Position numbers and translations under genes: made by a program. The notes under the pieces were generated by a model. It had not been told where the DNA came from. It saw nothing but the letters and a program-made list of their open reading frames with translations, and ran no database searches. 64,000 nucleotides of DNA from NCBI GenBank assembly GCA_023101725.1, contig JALJCO010012682.1:372001-436000 (forward strand). The letters are read 5' to 3'. Every line of letters starts with the position of its first letter. The first letter of the stretch is position 1. This document shows positions 32,381-55,400 of the stretch, in pieces. The DNA comes from Atherinomorus stipes (taxonomy: Eukaryota > Chordata > Actinopteri > Atheriniformes > Atherinidae).

Positions 32381-35300
32381 ATGAGAGTGAGGTTAGTACT
32401 TTCATAAATTTATATAACTGGTGTGTTGAATATCTTGTTGATTTTTAGATAAAGTTAACTGTTAGCTTTTCTCTGGCAAGCTACATTGTATATTCTGTTT
32501 GGACGGAATATCAGTATGTGTGTTGAGTAAATCTGATAGGTAACATTTAATTTTGTTTCATGAACCCGCAGAACCTGTTTGTTAGTTTACCGTCGTCAGC
32601 TAGCTAATGTTAGCCTGCTAGACGATGAAAGGAATGTGGCGTCTGACGTTAGCTCTGCCCTGCTAGTTGTTTACCACCTGATTTAAATTTTTCGCCAATG
32701 TTCATATTAATTGTATTGATTTAATCAGTATTAATAAGTTAAACCGATAAACTCAAACGAAGTTGCGAAGTTGACTTTATGCTTCTTCTACAGTGAAGTC
32801 CACGCAGCAGAGTCCGTTGCTTATCTCAACAGGGCGCTGGTAAGGCTGCAGGATATTTGGGAAGAAATAGGAATTCCCGAAGAGCAGCGACTACAAAGAA
32901 CCAATGATGTGCACAAGCATATTAAAGTGAGTCCCTCATGATTCACCCTGCCCCAACCCCAAAAAGATTAACCTCATGCCTTATTTTTGCCCTTGCTGCC
33001 TTATTTTCTGCAGGGTTTGCTGGACCTAATGATTGCAGAAGAAGAGCAACTTAAGAAGCGACTACTGAAAAACATAGAATCTTGTAGCAAGGACCTTGCT
33101 ACTTTATACAGTGAACTTCAGCTGCCCCCCTTTGAGGTAGTCACAAAAAATGGAAAATGCATCTCTTTTCCAATCACACAAATTACACAAAATATCCAAT
33201 GATTTGGCATGATGCACATCTCATCTGTTTGGTGTACATCACACATTTGGCAGGGTCACTAACAAAAGAAGGGGTGGATGTTTTTGTGGATTTTGCAGTT
33301 TTATAGTCAAAAATGGACAACTGTGTTTCTAGAAAACTCTGAGATGAAATATTTGGATTACTTTGCAGGAAGAGGATGGATGCACTATATTGCAAATTGA
33401 GAAGAACTGCCGCACACGTCTGGAGGTGATGAAGGAGCACAAGAAGCAGCGAATGGAGGAGCTTAAAGGCTTAGTTGTCAAAGACAGAGAGCTATGTGAT
33501 ATCATGTGCACGACACCCTTTTCCATTGACCAGAGTGCTGTTCCATCCTTGAAGCAACTAGAGACTTATCATGCCTACCTTGATGATCTGACCAAAGAGA
33601 AGGTGCTCATAGTATGCTGCTTTTCTTGATGATTCATTCTGATATTTCTGTGAGCTTCTGTGTTAATGGATTTGTCCCTGCAGGAGCATCGTCATGAGGA
33701 ATTTGTGAGCATCAAAAAGGAGATCGTTGTTTGCATGGATGATTTGGAGCAAAGCCCAGAAACCACTTTTGAAATGGATGTGATGTGTGAGGATGAAGAA
33801 GCCTTTTGTCTGTCAAATGACAACATTAATGCTCTGAAACAACTCCTCAGTCAGGTCAGTTTGGTGAATCTGCGGAGATCTTTGCTAATCTGGTGCTGTG
33901 ATTTGACTGTCTTCAGCGTTACAATTTTTTGGATGTGTGACTTCTTGTCCCTTTCCAGTTACAAGAACACAAGGCTGCGAAGGAGCGCCGTTGTTCTGAG
34001 CTGCGGACAAAGATCCAAGAGCTTTGGGAAAGGCTTCAGATTCCTCAGCTAGACAGAGAGGCCTTCTCGGAGCATATGGTCATGTCAAAGAAGAAGAACA
34101 TTGATGCGGTAAGCATAGCAATGACTTCACGTGGTAATGTGATTTCATGATGCATTGTTTTATGAAACACCATTCACCGCTTCATTATGAGGTGTGCTGT
34201 GTTTCCAGCTCCACGCTGAGGTCCAGCGTCTTGAGGTGCTGAAAATGCAGAGCATGAAAAGTGTCATCGAGGCTATCAGAACAGAGATTGCTCTTTTGTG
34301 GAAGAAATGCTTCTACAGCCACGAACAGCAGCAAGCTTTTGTTCCATATCATGATGGTAAATGGATCTAGTTTAATTATAAAACCCTGTGCATTGAATTT
34401 CTGTTAAACTTCTGAAAGGAAATGTTAAGTTTATAGGGGTTTCCCCTTTTTTTTTTTTTTTTTTGCAGATGATTTCACAGAGGAGCTTCTCAACCTCCAT
34501 GAAGCTGAAGTCAAAAGCCTGAAGAAGTACTACGAGGACCACAAGGAACTCTTTGAGGGAGTCACAAAATGGCAAGATAATTGGACCTTGTACTTGGAAC
34601 TTGATGTGAGTACCTCTCTTATGCGCCTACCAAGGAAGCTTTGCTCACTTCATTGATTGCACCATGTATAAATGCATTTATTCTTTACACAGAAAAAGGC
34701 TAATGACCCTTCAAGGTTCAATAATAGAGGGGGAACCTTCTGAAAGAAGAAAAGCAAAGAACTGACCTGCAGAAAAGTTTGCCTAAGGTGAGAATGTTTT
34801 TTTTTCTTTTCTTCTATAAATGTTAACAGGATTAACAGTTTGTTGCTTGTGCAAGTGATTGCTGTGCATCAGATTCTGACAAAGACATTTTAAAAGTTGG
34901 ACTGTGATGTCATACAGGAAAGAAATAAATCAAAATGTTTAATATTTGCTCTCAGTTGGAGAAGACCCTGAAGGTGCAGATTGATGCTTGGGAAGAGGAG
35001 CATGGCAAGGAGTTTCTGATGAATGGCCAGAAATTTCTTGAGTATGTGCAGCAGCAGTGGGAGCAGCACCATGAGGAAAAGGACAGAGAGAAACTTGAGA
35101 GAGTAGGTTACCAGATTGCTTAACTAAGAGTTTACTTCTCTCAAAACATGTTTATGATTTTAAATTTTTATTTATAAATAGCAACTGAAGAAAACTAGGC
35201 AAACACAAGAGGACATGTTGTATGGCACAACACTGAGAACCCCAACTAAACGGCGACTGGCAGGAACTCCAACTCCTGGCAAAATAAGGAAGGTAAGAAG

Positions 35301-36827
35301 CCTTTTGCAGTTTTAGCAGATCTATTGTATAAATATGACACTGATGACAAAGAACAGAGTTAATTTGCCTTTTCTCTTCCCACCACTTAGCTCAACGGCA
35401 CCTCAGCCCTATCCACTCCAAACAGCTTTCTTAGTTCAGGTTTCAGTGGAGCCATGTGCCAGTCCTCCATTCAGAAACCACCGCTGTCTGCCAGCAAGGT
35501 ATGTTCACCATCAGCTCTGTAATTGCAATAAAAGTTTCAGATTGTATGACAGGATGATGGGTGACCCTGTTGAACATCATGTACTGTACTCATGTAGTTT
35601 GCAGTTTAAGCCTGAGAAAGAGCATGTCATAACTCTTTGATCTTGTTGTAGGGTATTGGCTTTAGAACCCCAGGACATGCAAAAACACCCCGCGCACTCG
35701 ACCGGAACAAGGAAAACATCGCCCATCTTAGAAATACTCCATGTGGCACTCCAAGGTCTCAGGATACTCAAGATCACACCTTTAATTCTATTGCTGGCTC
35801 CTATTCGGAATTTGCGGTAAATGGGGTTTTACGTACGTCTAGTCCATAATTGCACAGTGGACTTCGGTGCAATGTTGGGGGGGGGGGGGGTCATTTATTG
35901 CATTAATGTCTGAAGGCAATATTACAGAATTATAAAAATACATTTATGGCTCACTGTAGAGCTGCCAATAGACAATTAAGAATAAGTGTCATGAGTTTGG
36001 CATTAATTTAGGAGAAAAAAAAGTGCCCCTCAAATTACAAACATGAATATTTTCCAATTTGATGTTTTCTTTGGGGCTGTATGTCATAGTTTTGAATGCT
36101 TACAGACAAAACTCTAAAATACACTATTTTTGAAACTACAAAATATTTATCCTCTGTAAAATAATAGTTTGAGAGCATGATGCTTCATTAAAAGAATTTT
36201 GATCCATCTTTGTTTAGCTTGTTCCTGCTGGATAAAAACTTATTTCCAAACATAGTCAAAAACCAACCATGTGCACCCCAACACATTGACATAATGAATT
36301 GCATTTATTTGAAATTGGGTTGAGAAACAAACTTGCATTAAAATGACAGTGACAATACAAAATACAATCAATACATGTACCAGTAAATGCTGCAGGTTGA
36401 GTATCTGCTATAGATGCACGGGACCAGTTAAGGTGGAGGTTATGTCATCCACATTTTTTAAAATTAGTACATGGTTTCATGCTACAGTTGACTACATACA
36501 TTTAATTCTTTACTTGAGTTGGAAATTCCTGCTCCACAAATTGAAAATCCTGTCCAGCAGTTGTTCTAACCAATCTTTAAAGCAGCTGAATTTAATTAGC
36601 TCGGCGCCTCTGCAGGTAGATGAGCTCGTTAGTGAAAACACCTGTTCTAAATGTACAGGCAGATCCATGGCCGGGTTTTGCACCTGGATTTTTCCACCTC
36701 TGCTTAATTGACAGTATTTCTGTAAACACCAGTTAACTCAGACTTGTCTTTCCAGAGAGACCTCACGAAGGCGTCTAAATCAAATGTGAAGTCAGGATTG
36801 CTGAACTCTACCATCAGTCATCAGTGA
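32381..36827 (+). CDS. prc1: Protein regulator of cytokinesis 1, with apparent 1-nt deletion
   Basis: PRC1 (Ase1/MAP65 family) cross-links antiparallel microtubules of the central spindle and recruits KIF4. Fourteen coding exons: 32381-32391, 32794-32926, 33014-33136, 33369-33602, 33684-33854, 33959-34108, 34209-34356, 34469-34605, 34693-34787, 34956-35102, 35182-35292, 35391-35498, 35652-35816 and 36756-36827, about 601 residues (human 620). The N-terminal half is coiled coil (dimer rod). Exons at 34209-35102 cover the microtubule-binding spectrin domain, with DPSRFNNRGG and NGQKFLEYV. The C-terminal tail has CDK-type sites (TPTKRR, TPGK) and ends SKSNVKSGLLNSTISHQ. All exon phases agree except the exon at 34693-34787: it is 95 nt where 96 is needed, so as written it reads into TGA at 34741. 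This is a sequencing error in a G-run or a disabling mutation. Confidence 0.93.
35877..35890. repeat. Poly-G tract in prc1 intron
   Basis: About 14 consecutive G shortly after the exon ending at 35816. Confidence 0.85.
36514..36702. mobile_element. hAT-like MITE, copy 1 (prc1 last intron)
   Basis: A 189-bp sequence closely resembling the one at 47298-47500: both share GGAAATTCCTG, AAAGCAGCTGAATTTAATTA, GCAGGTAGATGA and AACACCTGTTCTAAATGTA in the same order. The right end CCACCTCTG is intact, while the left end is degraded (TTGAGTTGG for CAGAGGTGG). No coding capacity. Confidence 0.7.
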
Positions 36828-37072
36828 TGCTTCAGAGGAGCTGCTCTGGCACTGCAAGTTGTCTGGCTCAGCGGTGGTGGTGTTCAGTGGAAAAGGGAAT
36901 TCTAATTTAACGTTCTTAGAAAAAATGTAAATGGGTTTTATTTTTTTCCTCTAGTCTCTTTGTGGCATTCCTGATTTTAGTCATTACTGTTTTAAGGTTT
37001 TCACTTTAGCAGTTTTTTCTGCTGTGTATATATTTATGTGGCCAACCTTTTTTTCTTCTTCTTCAAATGGTA

Positions 37073-37105
37073 AATAAATGTTTTTAAAAAATCAACAGTT
37101 TTATT
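37073..37105. terminator. Overlapping convergent polyadenylation signals, prc1 and ubap1l
   Basis: AATAAA on the plus strand (37073-37078) serves prc1. TTTATT at 37100-37105 is AATAAA on the minus strand and serves ubap1l. The hexamers are 21 bp apart and point towards each other, so cleavage 10-30 nt past each would make the two mRNAs overlap at their ends. Confidence 0.6.
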
Positions 37106-37227
37106 TAATTATACATAAATCTTATATACTTGCTGCTTTTGAGTTTAATTTCAAGTGACTCCAAGTTGGAAGGCGGTGTGTATTTGATGAGAATTGAGAT
37201 GTTTTCCTCAGTGACAAGACAGCCGGT

Positions 37228-39249
<2,022 letters not shown>

Positions 39250-41280
39250 CACTTCCAAAATCCACTAGAAAAGACCTGCATCAGGAGAATAGGATTTTAT
39301 GAGTTTCTAGCGACAATCCAGTTTTTCTTTCATTTTAAATGTCGTCTTACCTACAGCCAGGTATTGTCCGCAAGGTATGTAGTCTTCTAAATCAACCACC
39401 GGAGTGAATGACTCATAAACATCAGTGTGTGATAAACCTCTTCATCGCTAAGCCTCTGACATCATCTGAGGGTTTGTTTATCATCTCAAATGCCTGGTGT
39501 AATCCATCATGCAAAGTTGCAGTATAAATAACAGTGCACTGAAATATGTACACATATAGTTATTGATAAACAGTCAAATAAATCAGATTTTTAAAGTTAA
39601 CACTATGAATGTATTGGGGGAAATATGTTATGTCAACAACATAATTCAACACAAATTTTAAGTATTGTATAATTAATCATTGTATATCATTATTAGGTCT
39701 TTATTCCAAACCACATAGAAGACGACATGCCTTTCCATACAATTTCCATGTGTGATGGACGTGGGATTAGTGAAATGCTGAGGTATCGGCAAACGGAGAA
39801 CAGCACGATACTTTCCAGAGATTAGCTGGTTACATAAAGGTGACAGCCCAACAGTGCAACACAACATTGTGATGCCCGTTGCAGTAATGCATTGAATGTC
39901 TACAAACATTTCATCACATCTGTTATTTATATCCGTCTCAGCACCCAAATTCAGAAGTAAAGAAAAAATTATATTTTGTACAGATATACATTTTATTCAT
40001 ATATTTTTTTTAAACAATCACAATTAATTTAAGGTTCACAAGCTTTGAGGGGAGGTATCTAGTTTCTGTAACAGACCTCTGAAAATAGAAAAGCAGTTTG
40101 AAACTTTAAAGAAAAAAGCAGAACAGATCTAGATTATCCTAATTTCATAGCACAAACAGCATGTTAAGAGTACAGCAGCATGGCGGAGTCGGAGAGCAAT
40201 TAGGTGGAAACTTCATTTATTATACACTTGTAATGGAGGTACTATTTAGTAACAGGATGTTGCGTCACTAAAGGAGGTTAGTTCCTGACACTGGTGCACA
40301 CAAACAAAAAGAAATATCTGCTATTTCACTGAATATCTGACAAAGCAGGTTTAGAAGAAAGGAAGAATAGCTGATCATTTTAATAAGGACAAGAAAACTT
40401 AAGATATCTGGTTTAGGGATATGATCCAGTCACTAAAGCATAGCAGTTACAAACCAAAGAATCTACTTTTTCATAACTTCAAAGCTCCTCAGCCAGTCTG
40501 CTAATCCTGCTTTGTGAAGCAACCTGCAATACAAAGGTCTGTGAGTAAACACATATTCCTGAAGAGTGGGCTAAAGGAGGAAGCTGAACACTGTAAAAAT
40601 AACCATTCTGGCTGATTAAAAAGTTGCCATTATTTCTCACCTGCTATGTTTAATGTGCTGGTGTTTAGCTAATTAGAGAACATGTCATACAAACTGCTTA
40701 CAAATGCTACAGTACCTATGCAGTGTAGCTTAACATTTACAACCGATTTCACTTTGAGCACCATTACTACAATGGTGTTAAAGAAGAAAACATCAAAACA
40801 TTGATGTGCTCACGGAATATCATGCCCTTGTGACTTAAGGCATTTCTTGACATGGTAACATAACATCTACACTTTCTCAGCGCCCCTTGTTTTCAAGTGT
40901 ACAGTATGATCCCATAATTTCCATTTGCTTCCCTTGCCATTACAGCCCATCACCACAAAAAAAGAAAACAAACTAGCTACAAATACTTTCATGAATAAAA
41001 TTGCTTTATCTTTATATAGATAAAATGTTAACAATCCCCAGAGATTGAATATTTCATAAAGGTCCACACTGTAAGTGCACCACTAAAGAATTATCTGATG
41101 CAAGGGACCAAAGGTTGTTACTTTCTCTTAACTTGTTCATCAGGACAGCCTCTTCACTGATGTCCACAGTTTGTCAGGTGCTATGATAAGAGATTGATAC
41201 CAATTTTGGTATCCAAAAGGTTCTTGTTAATCTAATGTTTCAGACAGCAGGGCCTTCAGGTGAATTAAGTCCCACACAGG
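39250..41280. other. Spacer between ubap1l start and clpx stop
   Basis: This contains the ubap1l 5' region and the probable clpx 3' UTR. No coding exon was recognised. Several minus-strand AATAAA hexamers (TTTATT on the plus strand) occur near 40.0-40.2 kb. Confidence 0.55.
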
Positions 41281-49842
<8,562 letters not shown>

Positions 49843-51390
49843 CTCTTCTTCGGTTTTGAAATCCTTAGGGGGGGGGGAAGCAAACAAACATTAACACGGC
49901 GCAAAGGAAGAAGTGTGGCTAATTTAGCCGTAAGCTAACAGGCAGCGGTAGCAACCAGTGGGGAACAGTGTGTGACGCCAAATTTGTGACCCGTCAGATT
50001 ATGTGACCAAAGTTAAAATCTAAGTTATTTTGCTGCATTATGAATTATTTATTCAATATAGTGTCATATTTCAAAATGAGAGGTGTTATTGTATAATTTT
50101 TTTTTTTACAAAGGTTTTGATCCTTATACAATTAACACTTACGTGCACAAGTTTGGCAGTAAGATTTTTAGCCACCTGTCAACATCTAGTAACCAGTTTG
50201 TCATATCTTTCTTTTTAAAAAAAAAATCTGACGGCCATCATTTATTCCATCTTACGTAACACTGTGGTAAAACTGTGTTTGGAAACATTTAATAAGATGC
50301 ATATAAAACATCAAATGAACAAAACCAGAAAATCGCTGTCAGGTCACAGAATTCATTACAACTAAAAACATGGAACATTTCATAACTTGAACGCCACTGT
50401 TAGCATTAGCAGATAGGGTCATTAATGTGCGAAAGCTGTTGTAAATGCTGCTTACTAGAGTGAAAAATCAGTTTAATGAACAAAATGTGTAGATTTCTTT
50501 CGCTGAGTAAATGTCTAATAAAGCCAACACTTGTATGAATGACAAAATAAAAAACGCAGCTAGCCAGCATATTTGGATGGTTAACTGTTAGCTACTTAAG
50601 CTAGGCCCAAACCAGATACGGCCAGGGGAATGGCAAACAACCTTAACTGTACAGACAGCCTGTGTTTAACAACCAGAGAAGCAGGATGACTGGACACGGC
50701 CAGGGCAGATAAGTTAAATCTATGGTACAACGTTAATTTTTTTTTGGGGGGGGAAACAAAAATTCACTCGCGTGCCGGTTTTACTTACAGTATACGGTGA
50801 AACCAGTCGAGTCTTGACAGCCTCTTCAGAAAAACAAATTTGCAAGTCACTAAAGCTGTCTCTCTTGACTAGGTTCGACAGGTCAGTGTATCATGCTAAT
50901 ATCAGAGGACTTGCTAAGTCGATCAGTGAGAGATGGCTCCTTCGGGCCGTTATTTCCCTGGTGGGACACGACCCAAAGTGATGTAACGCTTGCTGTTATG
51001 AACTAGGTTAGATCCAGCTAGCCTACTAGCCTCCCCTCCAGGAATGGAGCTAGCGACAGGTATGTAATCATGTTAACAGCTAAAGTAACATGGAGGCTCC
51101 TTTCAGGTCTACGTTGGCCGCATGCATCCAGATATTTTGAGATCTGCTAAAACACGCGACAACTGGTGAGGCGTTCATGAACATCTCGTAATATGAATAT
51201 GAACAAGGGCATTGTGAAATAGTGTTACATTTAAGATACATGGGAAAAAATAAATTTATCATTATTACGTAACTCATTCTGTAACTGTTCCAGGCTGAAC
51301 TTTGCTGAATAGGGGCTTTATATGGTAGATATTTCAATGGATTTAGATTGAACAGTCGCAGTAAAGTCTGTCGAAGCTGGAGAAACAGAC

Positions 51391-51433
<43 letters not shown>

Positions 51434-52458
51434 GGGGGATACAGTGCAAGTAGCTACACGAGTTTATTTAGTCTTTGATTTCTGTATTTTGGGTAAGAAA
51501 CAAAGTAAAGATTCTACAACTTTCAAATTTTACCAACTCTCCTTTGAATCAGAGAAATTAAAACTCCTCAGCCTGATGGCAGCAACTTTGTTGGGTTGGA
51601 CTGGTTGGAGACAAAGAGGTGAGAAAGTACACAACTTCCCTTGTACTGTGTGGTCAGCATGGTAACGTTATGCAGTTAAACCTTGCTCTCTGGAAATTGA
51701 TCAACTTTAATTAGATTTCCTTGTTTTAGCAATAACATGTGACCCAAAACAGATCCTATCAATTCATATGTAGCAGAAAGGGACTTACAAGGTGAGGGGG
51801 GTAGGGCCCCCCTATAAAAGTTTGTAGTAAATGAGCAACAACAACCTACATTCATTTTAAATTAACTCCACTTTTTATGTTTGGCCTCAGTCTAAATGAA
51901 TGTGTCATCAATCTCCAAAGGGTCTCAGCTCTGAGTGCTACAGACTGCCTTGGTTTATTATGTCAAAAGGTCCTGCAGTAAAACTTTGCTTTTGGGCCTA
52001 TACTGACCAACCTCAACCTCCTCCATAGTAATGCATGATGTCACCAAGTTTCCATCAATAGGTTATATACAGTAGGCTCTCATGGATGAGCTGATAATGT
52101 CCAACCTACTTGTGTTTACAGTGTAAAGAAATTTTAGAACTATTATTTATTGTATTAATAATTAAACTTGGGGATATTGGAGACATTATTGGTTTAGCTT
52201 CTTTAATAATCATTTAAATGATCTTGACATTCGTAACTTAGATCACTAACCCTCAACAAAAGCTGTGGTTTAATGTGTGCATCTGTACCTACCACAGATC
52301 AGGTGATGCTCTGTGATTAAATGTATAACACTGAAGTCAAGTCAACAAAACAAAAACACACATTTGTCACAAAAAAAAAGAAAAGAAAATTAATGGAGAC
52401 TTGTTGAGGTTATATAACTGTTTTATTTCTATATACAGGTTAATTTGTCCTCTTTTAT
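49843..52458. other. clpx upstream region and gliomedin 3' flank
   Basis: This contains the clpx promoter region and the gliomedin 3' UTR (a minus-strand AATAAA lies near 52422). No coding exon was recognised. A conspicuous poly-A/poly-G junction lies at 51397-51438. Confidence 0.55.
51397..51438. repeat. Adjacent poly-A and poly-G tracts
   Basis: About 29 A (51397-51425) run directly into 13 G (51426-51438). Lengths are approximate. Confidence 0.85.
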
Positions 52459-55400
52459 TTAGGTCTGTTTGAATTTAACTTTACAGGTGTCAACACTTTT
52501 GTTGTCCCACATGTACAACAGCCTTTTGCTGGGATGGTATGACAACATAGCCAAGACACCGTTCGTTGGCCTTAACTCAAAACTTGCATCCAGAGGACTC
52601 TGTGTCTTTAAATCAAAGGCATATGTCACTCTTCTGTCTTTGACATCTGTAAAATACAGCACCCCACACACGATGAAAGCATTCCCCGCTTTAGCTGTTG
52701 GGTAGGCGGTGTTAATGACGGACTCCACTGTGAATGTGTCCGGGTTGAGCTTTGCGACCATTGTGTTATCTTCTGTGTTTGAGGCAAAGATGACCCACAG
52801 TCCATTTTCATCCACAGCAAACTTGAAGTATGTCTTTGAGTTGCGGAAGAGATAAGTCAAGTTGTGATATCTGCTGTGTGGTATGATCAGAGTGCGCGTT
52901 CTCCTCGTGCTCAGATCAAACCTGGAAAATCAAAGTACTGATCGTGACAACACTCAGAAGCTGGAAAAGAACTCAAAACACACACTTCAAGGTGTTTAAC
53001 TTTACAAAGTTTTAACACATTTATACACAAACACTTACTTTACAAGTATGTTTTTTCCTCCATTTTGAAAGTAGAATGATCCCTTATAAACAACATGACC
53101 ACACCCCTGGTAGAACCTCCTGATGTCTATTCTTTGGTAGATTGGATCCTGAGAGGCTGAAATGTTCCTGAACTCCATCAAAAGTCGACCTGGCAAATAA
53201 ATGTTACTGCATGAGATCAGAGACCTCTGGGATGAAGTGAGAAAATAAAAACTGCCTCATTAATCACCTGAAAAATGTTCAGCCAACCAAAATCGACCAT
53301 CATCCGGCTGTGATGCATCCAACATCCAAGCTCCAAAGGTGCCTTGCATTTTGATGGGCTTCTCTGAACATTTAATACTTTTAATGTTGCACTCTTAAAA
53401 AAAAAAAATCCCCACAAAAAACAAAACAAAGACAGAAAATTAAGCTACAAAAAATGCACAAGCACATTCTGTTTATATTTAAGAAAATATTTTCACCAGT
53501 TTTTGTCCATTCTTCAGTGCTGGTTGCATTGATCTTATTGTAGGTCTGGAAAGGATATGAATATTCTGGGTAAAAAAGAGAGACAAAAAAAAAGAAAAAA
53601 AGATAATCAGTCAATGTAGCAGATGATCAGTACTCTAAATCAGTATCTTAAATTGAAAAAAAGTTAACCTTCCTTCCTACAGACTACAGAAAAAGTCAAC
53701 AGTTCTGGTTACACATGGGAGTTTCTCACCACTTTTCATTGGTTTATCAATAATATCTCCACTGCTATTTAAAGAATCTTTCCTTTGACCCACTTCTGCA
53801 AACGGTGAAGCTGTAAAAATGAAAAGAAAAGTAAATACACTACTGGCTCTTATTGTGCTGCTTGAGATATAAAAGAACAAAATTAATACAGTGAGGCCAT
53901 TATTACTTTTAAAAAATAGTGTTTCCTTACTTGTCAAGAAAGTTGCTGGTGTCTCAGTTGTATTCTCTCTTTTGGTATCATTCATGGTTTCATGGCTTTC
54001 ATCCTGATGAAATAACACTGATGCAAGAAAACAAATGGCCAAGTTTAATGAGCCATTTTAAATACGTGTACAGTTAAAGTTGGAGTTTCATAGCTTACTA
54101 GGTTCTTTTTTTCTGTTTAGATCAATCTTTGGATCAGTAACATTGAAAGCATCTCTGGTGTTTTCAGCTGGTGGTGTTGATTCTGCAGAAAAAGATGAAC
54201 ATTAAAACATTAAACTAGAGGAGTTTGTACACAGATAATGGTGAGCATCACTATCAATCCTTATATTGATATGGCATAGTTTTACCACTTTTAATGATGG
54301 TTCTGTCTTCATTAAAGAAATCACCGTTATGGTTTGCCTCAAACAGAAATGTAGTGGAGTGACATTAAAATTCAGTTTCAGCTTAGTTTACTTAAGTAGC
54401 ACATCCCTTACTGGCATATAGTGCAGATCATTGTACAGTATATGATAGAAACTGATTTCAACAAAGAAAATAACAGTGTACACTGTGCAAAACCCTGTTG
54501 TTGTTGTTGTTTTATTTTTTTACATTTCCAGAAAAACTTGGTGATTTGCTAACTTGTCTGTTTTGTATAGACACAACACAGTTTCCTTCATTTTGATGCT
54601 TTTTGGATGCTTAACTTATTCATACAGTTGGATCATGTTAAAGGGTTTAACTGAAAAAAAAAAAAAAAATCTCTGAAAAACTCGGTTTCAAGGACTGGAG
54701 AAAAACCCAGTTTTAAATCATTGGCAATGATTTCTGACAAGAAGAAGACAGGGTTAAGTCAAGAGATAAAGGTTGCTATTCAAAAAGAATAAAAACTTAT
54801 AAAAACTAATGAGTTAACCACAAAGAATTCAGAGCCAAAAATGAAAACCACAATTCAGAGATTAGATTATTTCATACCTGGTAATAACACTGCTGGTCGC
54901 TCGGTAACATTCGGAGAGACTGAAATGGTCACGGTACCATAGCTGACACCGTCATGAACTGGTTCTGTTTCTAATAAGATTTTAAATAGTCATGTTAAAC
55001 ATGTTTCATTTATTTTATATCTATTTATTTTGAAATTTCATATAATCAGTTGGATTTTTCTGTAGTGTTTTGATCCTTTACCAGGTTCAGTTTCTATGTG
55101 AAGATGATTCTTGGAGTCAGTATCATTCACAGATTCTTTGGTGTTCTCAGCAGAATGTGGTGTTGGAGATACTGCGGGAAAAAAAAATAAGAAATGTTTC
55201 AGAAACATACAATATTCTATATATTGTTCAATATAGTATCTTCCTATCACTACAGCAACCTAACATGTAAAAAACAAAACATAAAAAGTGACATTTTGTT
55301 GACATTGCCTTGTAAAATAAGCATATATTATTATATAATTAAGAAAATAGCAACTTCAAAAAAGACTCATCATGCATGGGCCTTGTTTCTCATCTTTTAG

